Part shown: positions 11,205-20,179 of the stretch, piece after piece
Numbering within the stretch: the stretch's first letter is position 1
Layout of the letters: each line of letters starts with the position of its first letter
DNA from: Snodgrassella alvi
GTDB taxonomy: Bacteria; Pseudomonadota; Gammaproteobacteria; Burkholderiales; Neisseriaceae
NCBI RefSeq assembly: GCF_040741455.2
Contig: NZ_CP160328.2
Span: 1,054,001 to 1,118,000 of the forward strand
DNA length: 64,000 nt
Direction: 5' to 3'
Translations under genes and position numbers: made by a program
The notes under the pieces: generated by a model
The model's input: only the letters and a program-made list of their open reading frames with translations
Told to the model about the DNA's origin: nothing
Database searches by the model: none

Positions 11205-12263
11205 TTATTCATATACCATTTCCGCCCGTTTAACATTACACAGCAGCTCATAGGAAATAGTGCCGGCAGCAGCAGCCACCTCATTGACATTCACCACATC
11301 GCCCCATAATTCAACTTCGCTGCCAAGAGACTGGCGGTGGTCATCCAGCTGTACTGTCATCATATCCATAGAAACTCGCCCCAAAACACAGCTACGTGCT
11401 CCATCTATGGCCACAGGTGTACCCGTTGCCGCACGACGCGGATAACCGTCAGCATAGCCGCAAGCCACCAACCCGACGCGGGTTGAACGTGAAGTCACAA
11501 AGCTGGCACCATAGCCGATTGGCTCTCCCATCTGCAAAACACGCTCACCAAATACTTTACTTACCAGCCGCATCACCGGCTTAAAGCGGCTGTCAGTTCC
11601 ACCCATCGGCGAAATTCCGTACAGCGCCAAACCAGCACGTCCCCAGCCGCACTGGGTTTGCGGATACGCCATTATCGCGGCAGAATTGGCCAAACTGACA
11701 TCTCCAGGCAAATCGGCACATACCATCTCGAACGTGTGAATTTGTTCTGCAGTCATGGTTTTCATGGGTTCATCAGCACAGGCAAAATGAGTCATTTTAA
11801 CCACTTCAGCTACCTTATCACTTTGAGCCAGTGCCTGATAGGCCGGTGCATAATCATGCGGAAAAAAACCAGTACGATGCATGCCCGAATCCATTTTCAG
11901 CCATACCGTTACCGGTTTTTGCCAGTTGTACGCCAACAATGATTCCAGCTGCCATAAATTACCCACTACCGGCCACAATCGATATTGATCAACCAGTGCA
12001 TATTCTTCCTGCGCAAAAACACCTTCCAGCATAACAATAGGTATTTCTATACCCGCTTTACGCAACTCTACCGCCTCGTTGATGCAAGCTACTGCAAAAC
12101 CATCGGCCACATCAGCCAGCGCCTGTGCACAACGTACCGCCCCATGGCCATAGGCATTGGCCTTCACCACAGCCAGCATTCTGCCGCCGCCATGCATCTG
12201 TTTCAGAGCCAGAAAATTATCACGCAAATGATTTAAACGAATATGCGCAACTAACGGACGCAT
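11205..12263 (-). CDS. alr: alanine racemase
   Basis: PLP-dependent interconversion of L- and D-alanine. The 352 residues have the PLP lysine in VVKANAYGHG (about residue 33) and the catalytic tyrosine in IGYGASFVTSRSTRVGLVACGYADGYPR (about 245-270). They also have MDMMTVQLD and a C-terminal beta domain. A GGGGA SD lies seven bases before the ATG. It may be either the biosynthetic Alr or the catabolic DadX type. Its position 30 bases downstream of a propeller gene and in line with dadA favours a DadX-like catabolic role, but no other alr is in view, so it could serve both. Confidence 0.95.
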   Translation of the reverse strand: MRPLVAHIRLNHLRDNFLALKQMHGGGRMLAVVKANAYGHGAVRCAQALADVADGFAVACINEAVELRKAGIEIPIVMLEGVFAQEEYALVDQYRLWPVVGNLWQLESLLAYNWQKPVTVWLKMDSGMHRTGFFPHDYAPAYQALAQSDKVAEVVKMTHFACADEPMKTMTAEQIHTFEMVCADLPGDVSLANSAAIMAYPQTQCGWGRAGLALYGISPMGGTDSRFKPVMRLVSKVFGERVLQMGEPIGYGASFVTSRSTRVGLVACGYADGYPRRAATGTPVAIDGARSCVLGRVSMDMMTVQLDDHRQSLGSEVELWGDVVNVNEVAAAAGTISYELLCNVKRAEMVYE

Positions 12264-12293
12264 TATTGATCCCCTGTATTGATGTCTGTCATA

Positions 12294-13202
12294 TTATTGT
12301 TTCAGTAAAGCAATGCCGGTAAGCGGACCAAACTGTGCCAGTTTACACAAAGGCCCGCGCTGCTGTATATCATAACGCCACAGATTACCACCCAAATCCG
12401 TAATATAGATTAGCGAATGGACAAAATCCGCAGCCAGTCCGATTCCTTCCTGTAAACCGGTAGCCAATACCTGATGGTCTCTCAGACCGTCTGCGCAGAT
12501 AGCTGCACAATTCAGGCTGTTTCCTCCAGCAGCATCGAGACCTCTGTCCGTCCAGTACAGCATCTGGTTGACATGGTCTATTTCCAGATCAATAGGTTCG
12601 GGCAGATTATCCAGTACCGTCACAATATCGCTGCGGGTCGCAGCATCAAATTCAGCTTCCGTCTGCAGATGGGCTCGCAGGATACGACCTTCTCCGCCTT
12701 TCGGCCGCCCTTTCTGTGTCCAGTAAAAATAATTATGCTGCTTATCCAATGCAATGCCCACACAATGGCGCGCATAGTCATGCGCATCTCGCGGATATAA
12801 CCCAGTTTGTACCAGTACATCCGTTTTTCCGCTTTGCAAATCATAGCGGCAGACACGCATTCCCTCACGGTCACACCAGTAAAGCTGACCCTCATCTTCA
12901 TCAAACACCAGTTGCTTGCCGGTAACAAACAAACCATGTCCAACCAGCTCATGCCGCTGCTGTCCGTCGAGCGAAACTTCAGCAATCATTCCATCGGCCT
13001 GAAAAAACTCCAGAGAATCCGGTTCTTTTATTCGACCCATACTAGAATAAAACAATCTTTGATGGTGGATATCAACAGCAATTCCATCTGGAAAATCATG
13101 CAGATCATCAGCCAGAATCTGGTGTGCTCCCGTCTGAGGATTGAATTCGATAATCCTGCCAACAGGCGCAACTTCCAGCAACAAAATTTTATCGTCAGCC
13201 AT
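12294..13202 (-). CDS. YWTD/SMP-30-like six-bladed beta-propeller protein of unknown function
   Basis: 302-residue protein built from repeats of the LDL-receptor class B / NHL / SMP-30 propeller type. The repeat cores QLYWCDREG, YFYWTQKGR, MLYWTDRGL and LIYITDLGG recur at roughly 45-70 residue intervals, each followed by a strand such as VCRYDLQSG or LWRYDIQQ. No signal peptide is seen, so it is probably cytoplasmic. Relatives annotated as gluconolactonase-like or 'SMP-30/LRE' are diverse and the reaction cannot be assigned; it may only bind a ligand. I use ATG 13202, preceded by AAGG, rather than the TTG at 13208. It lies between dadA and alr, 30 bases from alr, suggesting a link to alanine or another amino acid. 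Confidence 0.75.
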   Translation of the reverse strand: MADDKILLLEVAPVGRIIEFNPQTGAHQILADDLHDFPDGIAVDIHHQRLFYSSMGRIKEPDSLEFFQADGMIAEVSLDGQQRHELVGHGLFVTGKQLVFDEDEGQLYWCDREGMRVCRYDLQSGKTDVLVQTGLYPRDAHDYARHCVGIALDKQHNYFYWTQKGRPKGGEGRILRAHLQTEAEFDAATRSDIVTVLDNLPEPIDLEIDHVNQMLYWTDRGLDAAGGNSLNCAAICADGLRDHQVLATGLQEGIGLAADFVHSLIYITDLGGNLWRYDIQQRGPLCKLAQFGPLTGIALLKQ

Positions 13203-13350
13203 ATACAAACCTTTTCAACAGGATAACCTACATTTTCCGGCCGGAAAATTGGCGCCTGTCAGATTAATAATATATTAACCGTAATGATAAAACTTTTTAC
13301 ATCCTGTGTATGCCACAGACTTTAACACCAGACCGAACTATCTGACATAT

Positions 13351-14607
13351 CTACACATATCGAGCTAACGACAAATCACCAGTTTCAATTTCCGGCTTCA
13401 CTCCGCTAATGATATCTGCCAAAACTTTTCCCGAACCCAGCCCCATCGTCCAACCCAGCGTACCGTGGCCAGTATTCAGCGACAGATTCACAAACCTGCT
13501 GGCACCGATAATCGGCGTACTATCCGGCGTCATCGGCCGCAGGCCGCTCCAGAAAAAAGCTTCCGATGTATGGCAACTGCCAGGAAACAGATCATTCACC
13601 ACTAAATCTAACACCACCTTGCGAGCCGGATTTAAATGAATACGATAACCCGATAATTCAGCCATTCCACCAGCACGGATGCGTTCATCAAAACGTGTCA
13701 CAGCCACCTTATAGGTTTCATCAATCACCGTAGAAACGGGAGCTTTATCCTTATCAATGATGGGAATTGTCAGTGAATAACCTTTTACCGGATAGACAGG
13801 CAAATTTATTCCCAGTTTACGCATCATACTGCGGCTGAAACTTCCCAAAGCACAAACATAATGGTCCGCATTAAACCACTGACCATTTGCCTCTACCCCT
13901 TTAATCGAACACTTATCCTGCCGGATATCAGTAATCGCATGCCGATACAGAAATTTTACCCCCAGCGCCTCACATTTCTCAGCCAGACGGGTGGTGAATA
14001 AATGGCAGTCTCCAGTACCATCTTGAGGCAAATATAGAGCACCAGCTAACCTGCCGGCCATATGAGCCAATGCCGGTTCATACTGCGTACATTCCGTCAC
14101 GCTGTTTAGTATCTGCAACGGCACACCAAAATCCTGTAAAACAGCAATATCCGAGCGCGAGTCAATCACTTCTTTTTCGGTACGGAAAATCTGCAACGTA
14201 CCCTGCCGGCATCCTTCGTACTGAATATTCTCCTCAGCTTCAAGCTGCCGCAACATTTCTCGGCTATATTCTGAAATACGAACCATACGTTCTTTATTGG
14301 TCGCATAGCTTTGCGCATTGCAATTGCGATACATCTGCCACAGCCAGCGTAGCTGAAACAGACTGCCATCAGGCCTGATTAGCAGCGGGGAATGTTCTTT
14401 AAACAACCACTTACTTATTTTGGCTGGTATACTTGGTGCAGCCCACGGCGTGGTATAGCCATAGGATAACTGGCCGGCATTAGCAAAACTGGTTTCCATT
14501 GCTGCTTGATCAGCTCGCTCCAGCACTGTTACTTCATGACCGGCCTTGGCTAAATACCAGGCAGTGCTTACCCCAACAATACCTGCCCCCATAATCAGAA
14601 CTTTCAT
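13351..14607 (-). CDS. dadA: D-amino acid dehydrogenase small subunit
   Basis: FAD-dependent oxidation of D-alanine (and other D-amino acids) to pyruvate and ammonia, passing electrons to the quinone pool at the inner membrane. The 418 residues begin with the FAD-binding [26 protein letters not shown]. They contain [22 protein letters not shown], typical of DadA, and end with [14 protein letters not shown] and [12 protein letters not shown]. An SD (GGAG, eight bases) precedes the ATG. The divergent Lrp-family gene upstream and alr downstream reproduce the dadR-dadA-dadX catabolic arrangement. Expected induction by alanine through the Lrp-type regulator. Confidence 0.95.
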   Translation of the reverse strand: MKVLIMGAGIVGVSTAWYLAKAGHEVTVLERADQAAMETSFANAGQLSYGYTTPWAAPSIPAKISKWLFKEHSPLLIRPDGSLFQLRWLWQMYRNCNAQSYATNKERMVRISEYSREMLRQLEAEENIQYEGCRQGTLQIFRTEKEVIDSRSDIAVLQDFGVPLQILNSVTECTQYEPALAHMAGRLAGALYLPQDGTGDCHLFTTRLAEKCEALGVKFLYRHAITDIRQDKCSIKGVEANGQWFNADHYVCALGSFSRSMMRKLGINLPVYPVKGYSLTIPIIDKDKAPVSTVIDETYKVAVTRFDERIRAGGMAELSGYRIHLNPARKVVLDLVVNDLFPGSCHTSEAFFWSGLRPMTPDSTPIIGASRFVNLSLNTGHGTLGWTMGLGSGKVLADIISGVKPEIETGDLSLARYV

Positions 14608-14786
14608 TACATTAGCTCCCTGAAAATCAAACCGGAATATCGCGGCTGTTTAATGGCAGAATCCTGAAAATAAACTGTTTAGTAACTTCTCCTAGTTTAA
14701 ACAAAGAATGATAGTGAATTTCACTTTATTTTTACCAAAAAAAGGTGTATTTTAATAATTTATCACATTCAAACTACAAATTAATC

Positions 14787-15251
14787 ATGCACCAGATTGA
14801 TAAAGTGGACATGAAGATTTTGTCCTTACTCCAAAAAAATGCCCGCACCACCATGACCGAACTGGCCGATAAAGTAGGATTGTCTACCACACCGGTTACC
14901 GAACGAGTACGGCGGCTGGAGCGTGAAAACATCATTACCGGCTATCACGCTCGTCTGAATCCACGTGCCCTGAATCAAAGCCTGCTGGTATTTGTCGAAA
15001 TCAAACTGCGTTCTAAATCCGGCAACATCTTCGAGGATTTCCGACGAGAAGTTTTGACCATTCCGCAAGTACTGGAATGCCATCTCATATCTGGCGAATA
15101 CGATTACCTAATTAAAGTGAGATTGCCCAATATGCACGCCTACCGCAATATGCTGGGCAATATATTGCTCCAGCTACCTGCGGCAGCCGAAAGCCGCAGT
15201 TATGTGGTAATGGAAGAAGTAAAAGAAGAACAACTACTACACCTAGAATAA
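14787..15251 (+). CDS. Lrp/AsnC-family transcriptional regulator, probable DadR-type regulator of dadA
   Basis: 154-residue feast/famine regulator. An N-terminal winged helix-turn-helix (about residues 5-50; DMKILSLLQKNARTTMTELADKVGLSTTPVTERVRRLE) is followed by the RAM/ACT-like effector domain (about 65-150; VFVEIKLRS..., HLISGEYDYLIKVRLPN). I start at ATG 14787, giving the usual MxQIDKVD N terminus; the frame is open 14 codons further back without a credible SD. It is divergent from dadA with a 180-base shared control region rich in A/T. Pseudomonas DadR controls dadAX from the same position, so alanine-responsive control is inferred. A global Lrp role cannot be excluded. Confidence 0.88.
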   Translation: MHQIDKVDMKILSLLQKNARTTMTELADKVGLSTTPVTERVRRLERENIITGYHARLNPRALNQSLLVFVEIKLRSKSGNIFEDFRREVLTIPQVLECHLISGEYDYLIKVRLPNMHAYRNMLGNILLQLPAAAESRSYVVMEEVKEEQLLHLE

Positions 15252-15295
15252 AATCATAGCACTAGCTATTCTAAGACTGAATAATCAGCCTTCTT

Positions 15296-16171
15296 TCATA
15301 CTTTATCCTGAATCAGCCTGACCAATAACGCTGTTTCATTGTCCAGCTGAGCCTCATCCTGATTCAAAAACAAATATACCGGCGTAGCACGCCGCACACC
15401 ATATTTTAATGGTAAAACCTGTAATTCCCCACTGGCCAACTGCGCCTGAATCCGCTCTTCCGGCAGCCAGCCATAGCCTACACCCTGAGTTACAGCCTCA
15501 ATAGCCGTTTCAATTGTGGTGAACGTCCAGTTTTCTGCTGCACTTACTTGCCGGTAGGGTAGCTGCTGCTGTTCGCGGCTAACAATCTCAATCAACGGAT
15601 AGCGAACCAGCACATCCTGACCCAGTGGTGCCGGCAAAGTCAGCAGCGGATGCTCACGCTGCGCCACAGCTACAAAGTTCACCTCCAGCAATAACTTTCC
15701 CTGACGTATCATTTCTGCGCTCGGCGTGATGATGTAGACATCCGCCTGTTGCTGTTGAAGCACAGCACAGCTTTCACTTCGTAGCACTTCAGTCAGATGA
15801 ATTTGGGTAGAGGGATAAACCTGTTGAAAACGGCGTAAAACTGTAAACAGACGCGTTTTAGGAAAAATACTGTCCACCACCAAATCTAGCCGTGCCCGCT
15901 CACCGCGTTGCAGCGCACGGGAACGGTTTTCCAGCTTCTCAAACCCCTGCAACAGAGGCAAGGCCTGTGCCAGTAGCTGCTGACCAGACGCTGTCAGCTC
16001 TGCCTTGCGGCCAACAATAGTCAGCAACGTTACACCCAGCCGTTCCTGCATTAACGTCAACTGGTAGCTCAGGGAAGACTGGCTACGGTTAAAGGCTTCC
16101 GCAGCACGGGCAAAACTGCCATAGCTCACCACAGCCTGTAAAAGCTGCCATTGTTCCAGTGTTGTTTTCAT
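15296..16171 (-). CDS. LysR-family transcriptional regulator divergent from padC
   Basis: 291-residue LysR-type regulator with an N-terminal helix-turn-helix (about residues 4-62; WQLLQAVVSYGSFARAAEAFNRSQSSLSYQL) and a periplasmic-binding-protein-like effector domain (about 90-290). It is transcribed away from padC with a 121-base gap holding a 12-bp palindrome. LysR regulators usually control the divergent neighbour, so a hydroxycinnamate-responsive activator of padC is the natural reading. In Gram-positive bacteria PadR plays that role instead. The effector is not known. Confidence 0.88.
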   Translation of the reverse strand: MKTTLEQWQLLQAVVSYGSFARAAEAFNRSQSSLSYQLTLMQERLGVTLLTIVGRKAELTASGQQLLAQALPLLQGFEKLENRSRALQRGERARLDLVVDSIFPKTRLFTVLRRFQQVYPSTQIHLTEVLRSESCAVLQQQQADVYIITPSAEMIRQGKLLLEVNFVAVAQREHPLLTLPAPLGQDVLVRYPLIEIVSREQQQLPYRQVSAAENWTFTTIETAIEAVTQGVGYGWLPEERIQAQLASGELQVLPLKYGVRRATPVYLFLNQDEAQLDNETALLVRLIQDKV

Positions 16172-16209
16172 CGCGAATCAATCGAAATTTTAGAACATTT
16201 TATCTCAAA

Positions 16210-16221
16210 AATAACGTTATT
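16210..16221. promoter_or_regulatory. palindrome AATAACGTTATT, candidate LysR operator
   Basis: A perfect 12-bp inverted repeat in the 121-base control region between the LysR gene and padC, about 40 bases before the LysR start and 72 before padC. Its A/T-rich ends match the T-N11-A style of LysR boxes only loosely. Confidence 0.45.
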
Positions 16222-16292
16222 CATCTGGTCCATACCTGTTTAAACTTCACTTATCCATTTAATCAAAATATCTTTTAATTGAAAGGAAAAAA

Positions 16293-16796
16293 ATGTCTGT
16301 ATTTGATAAAAACGATCTGAGCAATATTCTAGGAAAACATTTGGTTTACACCTATGATAATGGTTGGAACTACGAAATATACGTGAAAAATGCCACCACA
16401 ATCGATTACCGCATTCACAGTGGCATAGTGGGCAATCGTTGGGTAAAAAGTCAAAAAGTCTATCTAGTACGGCTGGCTGAAAATGTATACAAAATCTCAT
16501 GGACCGAACCAACCGGTACCGACGTCAGCCTGAGCGTCAACCTGGCCGACAAAATCTTCCACGGCACCATCTTTTTCCCACGTTGGATAATCAACAATCC
16601 GGAAAAAACCGTTTGCTTCCAGAATGAGCATATTCCACAAATGGAAGCTTACCGAGAAGCTGGTCCGGCCTATCCTACGGAAGTAATTGATGAATTTGCC
16701 ACCATTACCTTCATCCGTGATTGTGGTGAAAATGATGAAAGCATCATTAACTGTCCTGCCAGCGAACTGCCAGCCGATTTTCCGAATAATCTTTAA
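16293..16796 (+). CDS. padC: phenolic acid decarboxylase
   Basis: Cofactor-free decarboxylation of p-coumaric, caffeic and ferulic acids to 4-vinylphenols in the cytoplasm. The 167-residue protein aligns closely with Bacillus and Lactobacillus PadC: YTYDNGWNYEIYVKN, TIDYRIHSGIVGNRWVK, YKISWTEPTGTDVSLSVN, HGTIFFPRW and TVCFQNEHIPQM, covering the conserved Tyr/Arg/Glu active-site residues of the small beta-barrel. The RBS AAAGGA is six bases from the ATG. It is followed directly by a strong terminator, so it is monocistronic. Plant phenolic acids, for example from pollen, are the likely inducers and substrates; that is inference. Confidence 0.95.
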   Translation: MSVFDKNDLSNILGKHLVYTYDNGWNYEIYVKNATTIDYRIHSGIVGNRWVKSQKVYLVRLAENVYKISWTEPTGTDVSLSVNLADKIFHGTIFFPRWIINNPEKTVCFQNEHIPQMEAYREAGPAYPTEVIDEFATITFIRDCGENDESIINCPASELPADFPNNL

Positions 16797-16810
16797 TTAA
16801 TATCTTCAGA

Positions 16811-16847
16811 AAACAGGGCGGAAATTAAATTTTCCGCCCTGTTTTTT
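16811..16847 (+). terminator. intrinsic terminator after padC
   Basis: Perfect 14-bp stem AAACAGGGCGGAAA/TTTCCGCCCTGTTT with a 6-base loop and a T run, 14 bases after the padC stop. Confidence 0.93.
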
Positions 16848-17166
16848 CATCCTCAAGCCAGTAACAACCATTCGCAGCAATACTTTTTTTAAATATTCAG
16901 AACATCTCCATCACACTGCACACTACTTTATTTTTGCTGGTAAAACATGCTTTCAAATATCGAACATATAGATTTAGAAGCTTCAGCACATAGCAGACCT
17001 AATTTTTATCAAATAGTATGTAAATCAGAATGAAATTGTACTAAGGCCGAGACAAAGCCTTGAAATTGAGAATGAAATTAAGCAATCTATATAACTATTT
17101 TCAAGCAACTAAAAATATTGATAAACCCGACCTATGTTAACAAATTAACAAAATCGAAATATAGTC
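16848..17166. other. AT-rich spacer between padC and the ACT gene
   Basis: No open frame or RNA is recognisable. The stretch lies between the padC terminator and the hairpin behind the convergent ACT gene. Confidence 0.4.
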
Positions 17167-17201
17167 AAATCATGATTTTTGCCAACGCAAAATCATGATT
17201 T
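17167..17201. terminator. perfect 13-bp hairpin after the ACT gene
   Basis: Arms AAATCATGATTTT and AAAATCATGATTT enclose TGCCAACGC, starting 20 bases beyond the ACT gene stop on the minus strand. Each arm itself contains the palindrome ATCATGAT. There is no clean T run outside the stem, so it may be a weak terminator or a 3'-end-protecting structure. Confidence 0.5.
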
Positions 17202-17221
17202 AAGCCGGTCATATATTATTA

Positions 17222-17617
17222 TTATGCTTTGTCCAAATGATTGAGAATATCCAAAGCCGGTGCTACATCAGTTTCTGCAACAAAAATATGATCATGATAA
17301 TAGCCGGCCACAACATTACAGCTGATATTCTGCTGTGCCAGAGCGCGAGAAAAAGCGGCGGTAAGTCCTACAGCAGACAGAGATGAATGCACCTTCAAGG
17401 TAATCCAGCCGGCAACATAGTCATAGCTTAGCTGATGCTCATCAGCCACAGCCTGAGGCAGAATCAGCGTAGTTCCCTCACTTTCCTGCACAGTAGCCAC
17501 AGCAGCAGACAGCAATTCAGCCACCGGCTGCTTTACGGTACAGAACACATATTTGCCCGCATTATGCTGCGGCGCTGCCGATTGGAGCAAAACATGCAAA
17601 TTACTTTCACCAGACAT
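17222..17617 (-). CDS. ACT domain-containing protein
   Basis: 131-residue stand-alone double-ACT protein of the kind formerly called DUF2241 or 'ACT domain-containing'. It has LHVLLQSAAPQHNAGKYVFCTV at the N terminus and a second half with VAGWITLKVHSSLSAVGLTAAFSRALAQQNISCNVVAGYYHDHIFV (about 65-115), the diagnostic part. ACT domains bind amino acids; no ligand or partner is known for this group. The cytoplasmic location is inferred from the lack of a signal. It is monocistronic, with a hairpin directly downstream. Confidence 0.8.
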   Translation of the reverse strand: MSGESNLHVLLQSAAPQHNAGKYVFCTVKQPVAELLSAAVATVQESEGTTLILPQAVADEHQLSYDYVAGWITLKVHSSLSAVGLTAAFSRALAQQNISCNVVAGYYHDHIFVAETDVAPALDILNHLDKA

Positions 17618-17829
17618 AATCTTCCCCTGAGTCTAAATATAAAACAACTATCCTAACAGCATTCATATACCAACAAAAGCTTAGGCGTATATTTTTCTGG
17701 CTTTCCGACAACACTTCGCTATTTAAAACCAAATATCCAGAATGCACCTCTTTAGTAACAAACAAAATACAGCTAAGAGGCGAGTCGAATATGACTTATA
17801 AAAATTCCGTTAGCATAATAAAAAACAGA
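17618..17829. other. AT-rich spacer upstream of the ACT gene
   Basis: Contains presumably the ACT gene promoter on the minus strand. No open frame or RNA is recognised. Confidence 0.35.
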
Positions 17830-17860
17830 TAAAAAAATGCGCACACGGTTAAGTGTGCGC
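17830..17860 (-). terminator. intrinsic terminator, 230 bases beyond tyrA
   Basis: On the minus strand an 8-bp stem GCGCACAC/GTGTGCGC, a 6-base loop, then ATTTTTTT. No gene lies between it and the tyrA stop at 18093. It marks either a long tyrA 3' UTR or a small RNA. Confidence 0.8.
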
Positions 17861-18092
17861 CAAGTCTACAAAGGAGAAATAGAGGAGAAACTGTTAAACC
17901 AACTAGGAGCTGATTTAACGAAGCGAATTATGCCTCAACTACGCCTGCATAGCAAGTCATATTTTGTATTAATTCGACAAAATAAGGTTATTTTAATTAA
18001 AAATACCGCAAAATTCATTAACTGCATCTAACTTGTGCTGAAAAAATATCAAAAAAGACTTTATCTTACTATCACTTAGCCATACCAAGGTA

Positions 18093-18989
18093 TTATCTGC
18101 CTGCCGGCACACCTGCTGTAGCCTGAATTTGCTCATTTTGCCAGCTTTCACGGATTTTCTGAGCCTTTGCAAAAAAAGCCGTGAGCTTCTGCGCATCACC
18201 ATCTTGCAGGCATTGCTTCAAATATGCCAGCTCCTGCTGTTGTTTCTCAAGCAGACCAGCCAGCACCTGTCGGTTCGCCAAACAAATATCCGTCCATATC
18301 TGCGGATGACTGGCAGCAATTCGAGTGAAATCCCGAAAACCGCTACCAGCAAATTGTAACAGCTCATCCGCATTAGCTGCTTCCGCCAGCTGATGCACAT
18401 AGGCATAAGCCAGCATATGCGGCAAATGGCTTACAGCAGCAAAAATCGCATCATGTCTGGCTGCATCCAGATGATAAATTTGCGCCTGCACCGCTTGCCA
18501 CATTGCTTCCACAGCCTGCAAAGCCGTTTTATCCTGCTGCTCATGAGCACAGATAATACATTTTTTTGCAGCAAACAAGCCAAACTGTGCCGCCAGCGCC
18601 CCATGACGGTCGGAACCAGCAATCGGATGTGCCGCCACACAGCGCTCATAATGCTGTGGCAACTCAGCAGCAAAAGCCTGCAAAGCCAGCTGCTTAGTAC
18701 TGCCCACATCAGTGACAATACATCTATCTGGCAAAAATGGCGCAAGCTGGCGACAGATAATCGGCAAAGTATTAACTGGCGTAGCGATGAGCACCATATC
18801 GGCATCAGCCATACTTTCTGCATTAATGCATTCGTAGGCACAATCAATTACACGTCGCTCTAAAGCCCGCGTCAGATTGTCAGCATCAATATCAATGCCA
18901 ACCACCTCTTCCACCCGTGCCGCCCGTTTTAAATCCAGTGCCAGCGAACCACCTATCAGCCCTACCCCAATCAGCACCAGCTTATGCAT
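18093..18989 (-). CDS. tyrA: prephenate dehydrogenase
   Basis: NAD(P)-dependent oxidative decarboxylation of prephenate to 4-hydroxyphenylpyruvate, the tyrosine branch. The 298 residues start with the Rossmann motif LVLIGVGLIGGSLALDLKR. They include VTDVGSTKQ and the active-site AAHPIAGSDRHGALAA with the catalytic His/Ser pair. The helical C-terminal domain has SHLPHMLAYAY and GSGFRDFTRIAASHPQIW. There is no chorismate mutase or ACT module, so this is the monofunctional form. I start at ATG 18989 (GAGATAAGT upstream); an earlier in-frame start adds nine residues. The exonuclease gene ends 64 bases upstream and could be co-transcribed. Confidence 0.95.
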   Translation of the reverse strand: MHKLVLIGVGLIGGSLALDLKRAARVEEVVGIDIDADNLTRALERRVIDCAYECINAESMADADMVLIATPVNTLPIICRQLAPFLPDRCIVTDVGSTKQLALQAFAAELPQHYERCVAAHPIAGSDRHGALAAQFGLFAAKKCIICAHEQQDKTALQAVEAMWQAVQAQIYHLDAARHDAIFAAVSHLPHMLAYAYVHQLAEAANADELLQFAGSGFRDFTRIAASHPQIWTDICLANRQVLAGLLEKQQQELAYLKQCLQDGDAQKLTAFFAKAQKIRESWQNEQIQATAGVPAGR

Positions 18990-19053
18990 ACTTATCTCAG
19001 CAATCATTCTATCCACAACATCATTACCGTGTCCGGCTTATCAGCTTTCATCA

Positions 19054-19854
19054 TCAGAGTGGCCGTCCCCATGCATCCAGAAATTCCTGCCAGTGCGGCG
19101 CCTGCAATCCTTTCAGGTAAACCTTCAGACCACGGATTTCCTGTTCGTATTCATCGGCATTCAGAAAACCACGCAACAGATTAAAACGCAGATACATTAA
19201 ATAAGTATTAGCGGCATCTGTCTCACAGTACTGCCGAATCTGGGTTAATTCTCCCTGCTGATATGCAGCCCAGACCTTACTACCATCCATCCCCAGCTTA
19301 CCTGGAAAACCACACAGCTTAGCCATATCATCCAACGGAACACAGGCTCGCGCTTGATAGAGAGAAAGCAAATCCATCAAATCACAATGACGTGCATGAT
19401 AGCGGCTGATATAGTTGTTCCATTTGAAATCTCGGCTGTCACCAAAATCCCCTTCCCCCATATCCCAGTAACGGGCGGCACTGATACCATAAATTAGCGC
19501 ACGATAATGCAACACCGGTAAATCAAATCCACCACCATTCCAACTCACCAATTGCGGCGTATGTGTTTCAATCAACTCAAAAAAACGTGCAATCAGCGTT
19601 TCTTCACTATCTTCTGGCGTGCCAATACTACCAACATGAATTTTTTCTGCCCCCCAGCGCATACAGCATGAAATGGCTACTACCTGCTGCAAATGCAGCT
19701 GCATAAAATCATTACCGCCAGTTTTTGCCCTTCGCTGCTGCAAAGCAAACTCCACCACATCGGCATCACTTACTTCCGCCGGCAAATGATGAAGTACCCG
19801 GATACCGGCCACATCAGGCACGGTTTCAATATCGAAAGCCAAAATCGGATTCAT
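19054..19854 (-). CDS. PolB-like 3'-5' exonuclease
   Basis: 266-residue predicted exonuclease of the COG3298 group, which resembles the proofreading domain of family B DNA polymerases. The DEDD residues can be placed: ILAFDIETVPD (Exo I, Asp/Glu), SWNGGGFDLPVLHYRAL (Exo II with Asp) and YCETDAANTYLMYLRF (Exo III, Asp). The polymerase domain is absent. The role is unknown, probably DNA repair or processing in the cytoplasm. It precedes tyrA by 64 bases on the same strand. Confidence 0.85.
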   Translation of the reverse strand: MNPILAFDIETVPDVAGIRVLHHLPAEVSDADVVEFALQQRRAKTGGNDFMQLHLQQVVAISCCMRWGAEKIHVGSIGTPEDSEETLIARFFELIETHTPQLVSWNGGGFDLPVLHYRALIYGISAARYWDMGEGDFGDSRDFKWNNYISRYHARHCDLMDLLSLYQARACVPLDDMAKLCGFPGKLGMDGSKVWAAYQQGELTQIRQYCETDAANTYLMYLRFNLLRGFLNADEYEQEIRGLKVYLKGLQAPHWQEFLDAWGRPL

Positions 19855-20179
19855 GGCAATGGTTCACATTGATTAACGAAAGAGTATTGTGGCATGAAGC
19901 AAGAAGCCGCGCCATACGTTTTAGCCTCAAAACAGTATTACAACACGGTCAGGATTGTTTTATACTCACAATCAGTCAGAACCAGTGAAAAATGCAGAAA
20001 ACCCTAAACTCAGAATCATTTTTCTAGCAGCCAAACAGATTTACTTGCCGTATGATTTAAGCCTGTTTTAGCAACAAAATAGCAGCATTTTTCACGCTCA
20101 TACTGACACATACTTCTCAGGCTGGGCATAATGGCCACAGATTATCAATAACCCCTTATTAACTCATTCTCAGACATTT
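19855..20179. other. divergent spacer between the exonuclease gene and dsbC
   Basis: Should hold the two outward promoters. I see no convincing -35/-10 pair and no open frame. Confidence 0.3.

Noticed and set aside
17837-18031. 64-codon plus-strand frame starting in the tyrA-distal terminator
   Set aside because: Start codon lies inside the hairpin with no RBS before it; the SD-like AGGAG sequences lie after the start and precede no ATG at a useful distance.
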